From: Candidatus Bipolaricaulota bacterium
GTDB lineage: Bacteria > Bipolaricaulota > Bipolaricaulia > UBA7950 > UBA9294
Assembly: GCA_021129875.1 (NCBI GenBank)
Contig: JAJOKK010000004.1
Coordinates: 1 to 5,563 of the forward strand
Length of the DNA: 5,563 nt
Direction of reading: 5' to 3'
Shown here in pieces: positions 1 through 5,563 of this stretch (positions are counted from its first letter, which is position 1; each line of letters opens with the position of its first letter). The notes under the pieces are model-generated. The model had not been told where the DNA came from. It saw only the letters and a list, made by a program, of their open reading frames with translations, and did no database searches. A program made the position numbers and the translations under genes.

Positions 1-80
1 CTCGATGATCTGGAGCTGCCAACCGTTGTCTCGATGGGGAGCGCCTCGATCGCTGCGTTGTCCTGTTCTCTACTCTACAT

Positions 81-1853
81 CTACCGCTTCTCGTGTTTCT
101 GCTTGATCTTCGCCCAGGTGTCGCGCAGGGTTACGGTGCGATTGAAGACAGGTTGCCCGTCTTTTGAATCGGGATCAACACAGAAGTAGCCTTTCCTCTC
201 AAACTGGTAGATCTCTCCGGGTTTTGCACCGCCAAGGCTTGGTTCAAGTTTGCAGTTGGTGAGCGTCTGGAGGGAGTTTGGGTTCAGACTGTCGAGCCAA
301 TCTCCTCCTTCCGCGACATCGAGTGGGTTCTCCTGTGTGAACAGGCGATCGTAGAGCCTCACTGCGGCGTCGATCGCGTGTGCGGCGCTGACCCAATGCA
401 GGGTAGCCTTCACCTTGCGCCCGTCGGGCGAGTCCCCGCCACGGGTCGCTTCATCGTAGGTACAGCGGAGCTCGATGATCTTACCTGTGCTGTCCTTGAT
501 CACGTCAGTGCAGGTGATGAAGTAGGCGTACCGCAGCCGCACTTCGCGGCCGGGGGAGAGGCGGTAGAACCGCTTCGGCGGGTCCTCGCAAAAGTCCTCG
601 CGTTCGATGTAAAGAACGTCGGAGAATGGGACCTGCCGCGTCCCTGCACGCTCGTCCTCCGGGTTGTTGATCGCGTCAAGCTCCTCGGTCCGCCCCTCCG
701 GGTAATTGGTAATCACAACCTTGAGCGGGTCGAGCACGCCCATGACGCGGGGTGCAGATCTGTTCAGGTCCTGCCGGAGGCAGTGCTCCAGCAATGCGAT
801 ATCAACAGTGCTTTCAGCCTTGGTCACCCCGATACGCCCGACAAAGTCGCGGATCGCCTCCGGGGTGTAGCCGCGTCGCCTCAGGCCGGCGATCGTCGGC
901 ATCCGGGGGTCGTTCCAGTTTCCCACGCAGCCCTTCTCGACCAGCTGCAGAAGCTTGCGCTTGCTGAGGACGGTGTAGCTCAGGTTCAGCCGAGCGAGTT
1001 CGATCTGCTGAGGGTGGTGGATTCCGAGCCGGTCAAGGTACCAGTCGTAAAGCGGCCGGTGATTCTCAAACTCGAGTGTGCAGATCGAATGCGTGATACC
1101 CTCGATCGAGTCAGACTGACCGTGCGTCCAGTCGTAAGTCGGGTAGATCGACCACTCCCCCCCGGTGCGGTGGTGCGTGGTACGGAGGATGCGATACATG
1201 ACCGGATCACGCATGTTCAAATTCGGGTGAGTCATATCGATCTTGGCACGGAGGGTGCGTGCACCGTCGGGAAACTCCCCCGCTCTCATACGGCGGAAGA
1301 GGTCCAGGTTCTCCTCAACCGAACGGTCGCGGTGCGGGCTCTCCTTCCCGGGGGGAGTGATCACCATGTCCCCCTCCCGAATCGCCTTTCCCCGGCGCTC
1401 GCTGATCTCCTCCGGGCTCAGGTCGCAAATGTACGCATCGCCGCTCCGGATCAGTTCCTCGGCCCATTGATAGAGCTGCTCAAAGTAGTCGGATGCGTAG
1501 AAGAGTCGATCCTCCCAATCGATGCCGAGCCAGCGGACATCTTCGATGATCGATTCGACATACTCGACGCTCTCCTTCTCCGGGTTGGTGTCATCGAAGC
1601 GAAGGTTAAACTTGCCGCCGAATTCCTGCGCAATCCAGCAGTTCAACAGGACGGTCTTTGCGTGGCCGATGTGGATGTACCCGTTCGGTTCCGGGGGCCA
1701 TCTAGTATGCACGCGACCGTCGTTCTTCCCCACTGCCAGGTCCTCGATGACGATCCGGCGGATGAAATCTACCGGCGCGACTTTCCCGGCATCATCCGCC
1801 GAATGGAGGGTCCCTCCATCTGCGTTCTCTGAATGCGGTTTCTTCTTGACCAT
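81..1853 (-). CDS. glnS: Glutaminyl-tRNA synthetase (GlnRS)
   Basis: Class I aminoacyl-tRNA synthetase that attaches glutamine to tRNA(Gln) with ATP in the cytoplasm. The 590-residue protein aligns along its length with E. coli GlnRS (about 554 residues), with some 19 extra polar residues at the N terminus. Seen: PPEPNGYIHIGHAK with HIGH at 61-64; FDDTN at 86-90; the KMSKS loop as VLSKR at 295-299 (Leu replaces Met); WNDPRMPT at 313-320; and a C-terminal two-barrel anticodon domain from about residue 365 ending in FNRTVTLRDTWAK. By hand alignment to E. coli, the glutamine-pocket residues Tyr211 and Gln255 are Tyr240 and Gln283, and the U35 contact Arg341 is Arg369. This supports GlnRS over a non-discriminating GluRS. 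Two oddities: Asn264 at the E. coli Asp235 position, and about 8 inserted residues near 156-164 in the acceptor-binding loop. The ATG at 1853 is chosen because purine-rich Shine-Dalgarno sequence precedes it. The gene is divergent from gatED. Confidence 0.97.
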   Translation of the reverse strand: MVKKKPHSENADGGTLHSADDAGKVAPVDFIRRIVIEDLAVGKNDGRVHTRWPPEPNGYIHIGHAKTVLLNCWIAQEFGGKFNLRFDDTNPEKESVEYVESIIEDVRWLGIDWEDRLFYASDYFEQLYQWAEELIRSGDAYICDLSPEEISERRGKAIREGDMVITPPGKESPHRDRSVEENLDLFRRMRAGEFPDGARTLRAKIDMTHPNLNMRDPVMYRILRTTHHRTGGEWSIYPTYDWTHGQSDSIEGITHSICTLEFENHRPLYDWYLDRLGIHHPQQIELARLNLSYTVLSKRKLLQLVEKGCVGNWNDPRMPTIAGLRRRGYTPEAIRDFVGRIGVTKAESTVDIALLEHCLRQDLNRSAPRVMGVLDPLKVVITNYPEGRTEELDAINNPEDERAGTRQVPFSDVLYIEREDFCEDPPKRFYRLSPGREVRLRYAYFITCTDVIKDSTGKIIELRCTYDEATRGGDSPDGRKVKATLHWVSAAHAIDAAVRLYDRLFTQENPLDVAEGGDWLDSLNPNSLQTLTNCKLEPSLGGAKPGEIYQFERKGYFCVDPDSKDGQPVFNRTVTLRDTWAKIKQKHEKR

Positions 1854-1856
1854 CTT

Positions 1857-1869
1857 CTCCTTGTCCTTT
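1857..1869 (-). promoter_or_regulatory. Ribosome binding site of glnS
   Basis: On the minus strand the bases before the glnS ATG read AAAGGACAAGGAGAAG. Two Shine-Dalgarno-like cores are present: AAAGGA with 10 nt to the start, which is good spacing, and AAGGAG with only 3 nt, which is too close to be optimal. The first is probably the functional one. Together they support the ATG at 1853 and therefore the N-terminal extension of the protein. Confidence 0.6.
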
Positions 1870-1953
1870 CGATCTCTTCGAATCTTTGGTAATCATCGAC
1901 CACTGCCGGCAGCAGAGCAGGTACGCCTTTCCAAAGCCTGGGGTCTACTTTGA

Positions 1954-2065
1954 AACGCCAAGATCCAGGCGCGCTCTTACCTGCAAGGCTAGTCTACCGC
2001 GAATTCTTGCGCAGCGCCAACAGACCCCTGTTCCCCCACTGCTAAGCGTCTGCTCAGAACGCCAA
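1954..2065. repeat. Three spaced CGCCAA-type short repeats in the divergent spacer
   Basis: The 8-mer AACGCCAA occurs at 1954-1961 and again at 2058-2065, and a related GCGCCAA lies at 2014-2020, all in the same orientation. The middle copy coincides with the candidate glnS -35 hexamer on the other strand. Repeated short motifs in a region shared by two divergent promoters could be binding sites of a common regulator, but in about 300 bp of GC-rich DNA this may also be chance. Confidence 0.25.
1991..2020 (-). promoter_or_regulatory. Candidate sigma-70-type promoter for glnS
   Basis: Read on the minus strand, TTGGCG (2020-2015, 4 of 6 to the -35 consensus) is followed after 18 nt by TAGACT (1996-1991, 4 of 6 to the -10 consensus). 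Transcription would start near 1984 and give a leader of about 130 nt before glnS. The match is modest and found by eye, so it is only the best candidate I see in the spacer for this direction. Confidence 0.25.
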
Positions 2066-2092
2066 TTCAGTTGCTTGCGGATCGGGGCGTTC
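2057..2092. repeat. 7-bp inverted repeat overlapping the candidate gatE promoter
   Basis: GAACGCC at 2057-2063 is the exact reverse complement of GGCGTTC at 2086-2092, with 22 nt between. The left arm overlaps one of the CGCCAA repeats. The right arm lies between the candidate -35 and -10 hexamers of gatE. This placement would suit an operator. The long loop and lack of a following T-run argue against a terminator. Confidence 0.3.
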
Positions 2093-2103
2093 CCTTCTAT
2101 CCT
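2075..2103 (+). promoter_or_regulatory. Candidate sigma-70-type promoter for gatE-gatD
   Basis: TTGCGG (2075-2080, 3 of 6 to the -35 consensus) and TATCCT (2098-2103, 4 of 6 to the -10 consensus) are separated by exactly 17 nt. A start near 2110 would give a leader of about 40 nt to the gatE ATG. Position and spacing are good and the -35 is weak. Confidence 0.3.
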
Positions 2104-2130
2104 TTGCCCATCTCCGATCGAGCGATAGAA

Positions 2131-2138
2131 AAGGGTGA
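2131..2138 (+). promoter_or_regulatory. Ribosome binding site that decides the gatE start
   Basis: AAGGGTGA contains GGTGA, which pairs with the 16S rRNA tail, and lies 11 nt before the ATG at 2150. An in-frame GTG at 2135 lies inside this element and has no Shine-Dalgarno of its own, so I prefer the ATG at 2150. The GTG would add only five residues (MNQRK). Confidence 0.5.
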
Positions 2139-2149
2139 ACCAACGCAAG

Positions 2150-4117
2150 ATGAGCAACACAGCCCCAAGCAGCAATTACGAACAAACGAGAAGGCTGGTG
2201 CGATACGTCTCACGGGAAGAGGCGACCGCTGAAACTTATCGGCAGATGGGTTTCCGTTGCGGCCTCGAGGTGCATCAGCAACTGAAGACGAAAAAAAAGC
2301 TCTTCTGCCGTTGCCCGGCCGGGATCTATCAGGATGGCGATGACTACGACACGCAGTTGATCCGCCACATGCGACCTACGTTGAGCGAGTTCGGCGAGTA
2401 TGACGGGACCGCGCTGATGGAGTTTCGCACGAAGAAGACGATAACCTACCGGATCAAGCGAGAGACTGCGTGCACGTACGATATCGACGATACTCCTCCC
2501 TTTCCTCTGAACCGCGAAGCACTGACAATTGCAATTGAGATTGCGCTCCTCCTCAAGACGGGCATCGTCGGTGAGTTGCACATCACCCGCAAACAATACC
2601 TTGACGGGAGTATTCCCGGCGGGTTTCAACGCACAGCGATCGTTGGAATTGCAGGGGAGATCCCTCTTTCCAATAAGACCGTTCGCATTATCCAGCTCAG
2701 CATCGAAGAGGATTCCTGTCGCGAGGTGAGTGACATCGGTCACGAGCGGATCTATACGACCGGTCGGCTGGGGATGCCGCTGATCGAAACCGTCACCGAT
2801 CCTGACATGCTAAACCCCGATGAAGCGGCCGAAGCGGCGCACCACATTCGTTATCTGGGCCGCAGCACAGGGAAGGTGAACGTCGGGATCGGGGCAGCGC
2901 GCCAGGACGTTAACGTCAGTATCGCCGGAGGGACCCGCGTTGAGATCAAAGGGGTGCAGCATATCCGTTCGATCCCGGAGCTGACCCACAACGAGGCGTT
3001 CCGCCAACAAGCGCTCCTTAAGATTCGGAAGCAGCTTAGCGAGCGGATCAACGACCCAGCAGAATGGAAGATACAGGCCGTCGATATCGATCGGGATGAT
3101 CCTGAATCATCGAAGACCCTCGCAACAATCCCTTCCGACCACCACGCTGTTGCAGTCAACCTTCCTAAATTCGCCGGGCTCCTCTCATTCTTCACCGGCC
3201 CGGGGCGCTCCTTTGCCGATGAGATCTCCGACCGGTTGAAGGTCATCGCATGCATTGAAAAGCCAAACATGACCCACTCCGAAGCGATGGAACAGATGAG
3301 TATGATGCCGGTGCTCAGCGACGATCGCTGGGATCGTCTGCAATCTCTCCTTGCCTCTTCTCCTTCCGAGGACGCGCAGCTCCTGCTCTGGGGGCCGCCT
3401 GCGGATATCCCGACTGCGTTGGAAACGATCGAGGAGCGCTGCCGGTGGGCCTTTGACGGTGTCCCTAACGAGACACGCAAGGCGCTCCCCGATGGGACGA
3501 CGATCTTTGAGCGTGTCCTTCCCGGGCCGGATCGGATGTACCCGGACACCGATTCCGCCCCGATCTCGATCGCTGAGGAGATGATCGCTCAGATCCGTGC
3601 GGACCTGCCCATGCCTATTGCTGATTGCAGCAAAATGCTCGCGACGTGGGGTGTGCCGGACGACATCCACCTCTACATCCTGCGGCGGAACCTCTTTCCC
3701 CCGTTGAGAACAATGATCGAGGAGAACAAGCTCGACCCCGTATTCGCTGCGAGCCTGCTCGGACATACCGTGCGAAACATAGCCGGCGACAGGGAAGTGG
3801 ACAGCGAACGGATCCTGTGGACAGTCGGTTCTGTTGGCGATCGCGATCTGCAGGCGGACCTGCTACGGATCCTGCTGCCGCTATCCCTCACCCGCCCGAC
3901 AGCATCGTTCGATCATCTTCTTGCAGCGGCCAGGTATTCTCCATGTACAGAAGCCGCCCTCCTCGCCCGAATCCCTGCGTTGTGCGCACAGTTCAACGGA
4001 AAGAGAAGCGACGCGCGGAAGCTGCGCAATTGGCTGATGGGAAGGCTGCGCACGGACGCGCTGGGGAACATCGCGCTCTCCCATCTTTCCCAGAAAGTAG
4101 AGGAGGCCTTGCAATGA
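2150..4117 (+). CDS. gatE: Archaeal-type Glu-tRNA(Gln) amidotransferase subunit E (GatE)
   Basis: tRNA-binding and kinase subunit of GatDE. It activates the glutamyl group of Glu-tRNA(Gln) with ATP and replaces the phosphate with ammonia supplied by GatD. The 655-residue protein (from ATG 2150) shows the GatB/GatE cradle domain: GLEVHQQL at 38-45 (the Glu and His of the family metal site), LFCRCP at 51-56, RLGMPLIETVTDP at 206-218, RQDVNVSI at 251-258 and RVEIKGVQ at 263-270. The GatE-type signature DGSIPGGFQRT (152-162) differs from GatB. An AspRS-like insertion domain of the GatE family spans about 285-465 and ends with VPNETRKALPDG and RMYPDTD. A helical tail and YqeY-like end follow, with LMGRLR at 629-634. 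About 30 residues precede the point where archaeal GatE proteins usually begin. An ATG at 2246 would give archaeal length but lacks a ribosome site. The stop overlaps the gatD start. Confidence 0.95.
   Translation: MSNTAPSSNYEQTRRLVRYVSREEATAETYRQMGFRCGLEVHQQLKTKKKLFCRCPAGIYQDGDDYDTQLIRHMRPTLSEFGEYDGTALMEFRTKKTITYRIKRETACTYDIDDTPPFPLNREALTIAIEIALLLKTGIVGELHITRKQYLDGSIPGGFQRTAIVGIAGEIPLSNKTVRIIQLSIEEDSCREVSDIGHERIYTTGRLGMPLIETVTDPDMLNPDEAAEAAHHIRYLGRSTGKVNVGIGAARQDVNVSIAGGTRVEIKGVQHIRSIPELTHNEAFRQQALLKIRKQLSERINDPAEWKIQAVDIDRDDPESSKTLATIPSDHHAVAVNLPKFAGLLSFFTGPGRSFADEISDRLKVIACIEKPNMTHSEAMEQMSMMPVLSDDRWDRLQSLLASSPSEDAQLLLWGPPADIPTALETIEERCRWAFDGVPNETRKALPDGTTIFERVLPGPDRMYPDTDSAPISIAEEMIAQIRADLPMPIADCSKMLATWGVPDDIHLYILRRNLFPPLRTMIEENKLDPVFAASLLGHTVRNIAGDREVDSERILWTVGSVGDRDLQADLLRILLPLSLTRPTASFDHLLAAARYSPCTEAALLARIPALCAQFNGKRSDARKLRNWLMGRLRTDALGNIALSHLSQKVEEALQ
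4101..4106 (+). promoter_or_regulatory. Strong Shine-Dalgarno of gatD inside the end of gatE
   Basis: AGGAGG is a full consensus Shine-Dalgarno, 7 nt before the ATG at 4114 and within the last codons of gatE. It fixes the gatD start and rules out the in-frame upstream extension that runs through gatE from 3625. With the ATGA stop-start overlap it indicates translational coupling of the two subunits. Confidence 0.85.
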
Positions 4118-5505
4118 GCGATGCACAGGATGCACAGAACGGCTATCACGGAGTATCCCTCGCCACGTTGAGGCGGTTCGGCGTCGACGTGTGGAGTGAT
4201 GTTGAGATCGAGACCTCGCGTGGCGCTTTTCGCGGGATCATCCTTCCCCGTTCGGAATTCGACGACTCGACCCATCTCGTGCTCAAGCTTAAGACGGGGT
4301 ACAACATCGGGATTGAGATCCGAACGATCACCGCAATCGTCGAACTGGGGAAGACAGAGGCGCACTACAAGATCCCGGAGAAGGATTTCCCAGTCTCCCC
4401 GGAGAAACCGAGCGTCACGCTGCTGGGGACAGGCGGGACGATCGCTTCGCGCCTCGACTACCGTACCGGCGCAGTCATCCCTGCGTTCTCACCGGGCGAG
4501 CTCTACGGCGCCGTTCCCGAGCTTGCCGACATCTGCAACCTGACGACCGAAAAGCTATTCGCCGTCTTTTCCGAGAACATGGGTCCGCAGGAGTACATAA
4601 CGCTCGCCAAGGCAGTTGGAGCGGAGATCGAAGCAGGGGTCGACGGGATCGTCATCGGCCATGGGACCGACACAATGCACCATACAGCGAGCGCGCTCGC
4701 GTTCATGGTGCAGACCCCCCCAGTACCGGTCGTCATGGTCGGTTCGCAACGGTCATCTGACCGCCCATCATCCGATGCCGCCCTCAACCTGATCTATGCG
4801 ATGACAACAGCCGCGACATCGGATATCGCTGAAGTGATGGTCTGTATGTTCGGATCAACCTCGGACGAGTACGGGCTGCTTCATCGCGGAACGCGCGTGC
4901 GCAAGATGCACTCCTCATACCGCTCGACCTTCCGGACGATCGGCGACATCCCGCTCGCCGCCGTGACCCGCGCCGGAGTCAGACCGTTCCGCAGCGATTA
5001 CAACCGCCGCCGCGACGACCGAGAGGTCGGCATCCACCCGTTCTTTGAAGAGCGGATCAGCCTGCTCTACTACTACCCGAACATGCACCCCGACATCATC
5101 GATTCCCTGGTCGACAACGGCTACAAAGGGATCGTCATCGCCGGGACCGGGTTGGGACATGTGAACAAATCGATCTACCCGGCTATCGAACGCGCAGTCT
5201 CCGCCGGGGTCGCGATCTACATGACCGTCCAGACCCTGTGGGGCTACGTCCATATGTTCGTCTACGACACCGGTCGCGACCTGATGGCAAAAGGGGTCAT
5301 TCCGACGGAGAACATGCTCCCCGAGGTTGCGTACATCAAGCTCGGCTGGGCCCTTGGGCAGACCGACGACCTTGATCGTGTACAGGAGATCATGCTGACG
5401 GCGATCTGCAGCGAGATCACCGAGAGGGAACCACACGACGGCTACCTCGTCTTTCAGGGCGGGATGCCGGAGATCGAGGAGTTTCTAAAAAAAGTAAATC
5501 GCTAA
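4114..5505 (+). CDS. gatD: Archaeal-type Glu-tRNA(Gln) amidotransferase subunit D (GatD, L-asparaginase-like glutaminase)
   Basis: Amidase subunit of GatDE. It hydrolyses glutamine (or asparagine) to release ammonia, which passes to GatE to convert Glu-tRNA(Gln) to Gln-tRNA(Gln). The 463-residue length is close to archaeal GatD. Residues about 20-80 form the small beta-barrel domain specific to GatD, ending in KLKTGYNIGIEI; plain asparaginases lack it. The L-asparaginase I/II-type domain follows: LLGTGGTIASR at 103-113 with catalytic Thr109; IGHGTDTMHHTA at 181-192 with Thr185 and Asp186; and RGTRVRKMHSSYR at 258-270 with Lys264. All four residues of the asparaginase-type active site are present. 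The GatD-type C terminus has AGTGLGHV (343-350), FVYDTGRDL (382-390) and GVIPTENMLPEVAYIKL (394-410). The start follows a consensus Shine-Dalgarno and overlaps the gatE stop by ATGA. No truncation or frameshift is seen. Confidence 0.96.
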   Translation: MSDAQDAQNGYHGVSLATLRRFGVDVWSDVEIETSRGAFRGIILPRSEFDDSTHLVLKLKTGYNIGIEIRTITAIVELGKTEAHYKIPEKDFPVSPEKPSVTLLGTGGTIASRLDYRTGAVIPAFSPGELYGAVPELADICNLTTEKLFAVFSENMGPQEYITLAKAVGAEIEAGVDGIVIGHGTDTMHHTASALAFMVQTPPVPVVMVGSQRSSDRPSSDAALNLIYAMTTAATSDIAEVMVCMFGSTSDEYGLLHRGTRVRKMHSSYRSTFRTIGDIPLAAVTRAGVRPFRSDYNRRRDDREVGIHPFFEERISLLYYYPNMHPDIIDSLVDNGYKGIVIAGTGLGHVNKSIYPAIERAVSAGVAIYMTVQTLWGYVHMFVYDTGRDLMAKGVIPTENMLPEVAYIKLGWALGQTDDLDRVQEIMLTAICSEITEREPHDGYLVFQGGMPEIEEFLKKVNR

Positions 5506-5536
5506 CCAGAGCCTAGTGTCGTGTCAACTCTGAATT

Positions 5537-5563
5537 GTCATTTCGACCGAAGGGAGAAATCTT
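5537..5563. repeat. Probable dispersed imperfect palindrome, cut by the window end
   Basis: The last 27 bases begin GTCATTTCGACCGAAGGGAG and continue with AAATCTT. ATTTC (5540-5544) and GAAAT (5556-5560) are inverted arms around an 11-nt centre. Sequences of the form GTCATTTCGA-n-CGAAG-n-GAGAAATCT are familiar to me as multi-copy intergenic repeats in a range of bacterial genomes. Only one copy is visible here, so its repeat status rests on that resemblance. It begins 32 bp after the gatD stop and has no T-run that would make it a clear terminator. Confidence 0.5.

Noticed and set aside
1..80. Open plus-strand frame from base 1 that could be the 3' end of a convergent gene
   Set aside because: It runs on into the 3' part of glnS to a stop at about 190. 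The visible residues match nothing I recognise, and a convergent overlap of this length is unlikely. I see no hairpin with a T-run as terminator either.
378..1832. A 484-codon open frame on the plus strand, antisense to glnS
   Set aside because: Its translation shows no family motif and it lies wholly opposite a gene with clear GlnRS motifs. Long antisense frames are common opposite GC-rich genes with biased third positions.
1877..1884. TTCGAATC resembling a tRNA T-loop
   Set aside because: The flanking bases do not form a T stem and no acceptor, D or anticodon arms can be folded around it.
1985..2000. AGGCTAGTCTACCGCG resembles the T-box antiterminator core, as might control an aminoacyl-tRNA synthetase gene
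   Set aside because: The spacing and bases differ from AGGGTGGNACCGCG, it is oriented toward gatE rather than glnS, and there is no specifier stem or downstream terminator hairpin.
1945..2175. Small minus-strand frame of 76 codons in the spacer, and an 80-codon plus-strand frame at 1886-2128
   Set aside because: Neither has a convincing ribosome site or recognisable motif, and they overlap each other and the expected promoter region.
3625..4113. Upstream in-frame extension of gatD by 163 codons through the end of gatE
   Set aside because: The extension is an out-of-frame reading of gatE with no GatD similarity, while the ATG at 4114 has a consensus Shine-Dalgarno and matches the expected GatD N terminus.
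2150..4117. Reading this gene as bacterial GatB
   Set aside because: The GatE signature DGSIPGGFQRT, the large AspRS-like insertion, the longer protein and the GatD partner all indicate GatE.
4114..5505. Reading this gene as a plain L-asparaginase
   Set aside because: The N-terminal barrel domain, the GatD-type C-terminal motifs and translational coupling to gatE indicate the amidotransferase subunit.

Overview
The window holds three complete, intact genes, and all three concern one task: making Gln-tRNA(Gln). On the minus strand is a glutaminyl-tRNA synthetase (glnS, 81-1853). Diverging from it on the plus strand is a tight two-gene operon, gatE (2150-4117) and gatD (4114-5505). These are the two subunits of the archaeal-type Glu-tRNA(Gln) amidotransferase. 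The 296-bp region between the start codons should carry the promoters of both transcripts. The first 80 bases and the last 58 bases hold no recognisable gene. The last 27 bases look like one unit of a dispersed palindromic repeat cut off by the window edge.

The host is most likely a bacterium of moderately high GC (high fifties by eye), probably from a poorly cultivated lineage known from environmental genomes. The GlnRS reads as a bacterial-family enzyme, gatD and probably gatE have bacterial Shine-Dalgarno sequences, and the terminal repeat resembles those between bacterial genes. GatDE is classically an archaeal signature, so an archaeon that acquired glnS cannot be excluded from this window alone. 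I cannot name a phylum.

The unusual point is the combination. Direct glutaminylation by GlnRS and the indirect route (mischarging to Glu-tRNA(Gln), then transamidation) are normally alternatives. Bacteria with both GlnRS and GatCAB are usually explained by GatCAB also making Asn-tRNA(Asn). That explanation fails for GatDE, which in studied archaea acts only on Glu-tRNA(Gln). Here two complete routes to the same product sit head to head, with all checked catalytic residues present. The GlnRS also carries two deviations at its acceptor-stem contacts when aligned from memory to the E. coli enzyme. One is an Asn at the position of E. coli Asp235, the residue changed in the mischarging mutant glnS7. 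The other is an insertion of about 8 residues in the loop that holds E. coli Leu136. The locus could be a pathway swap in progress, a division of labour between tRNA(Gln) isoacceptors, or a repurposed enzyme.

At least 14 CGATCG palindromes are scattered over all three genes and the spacer, more than base composition would predict.
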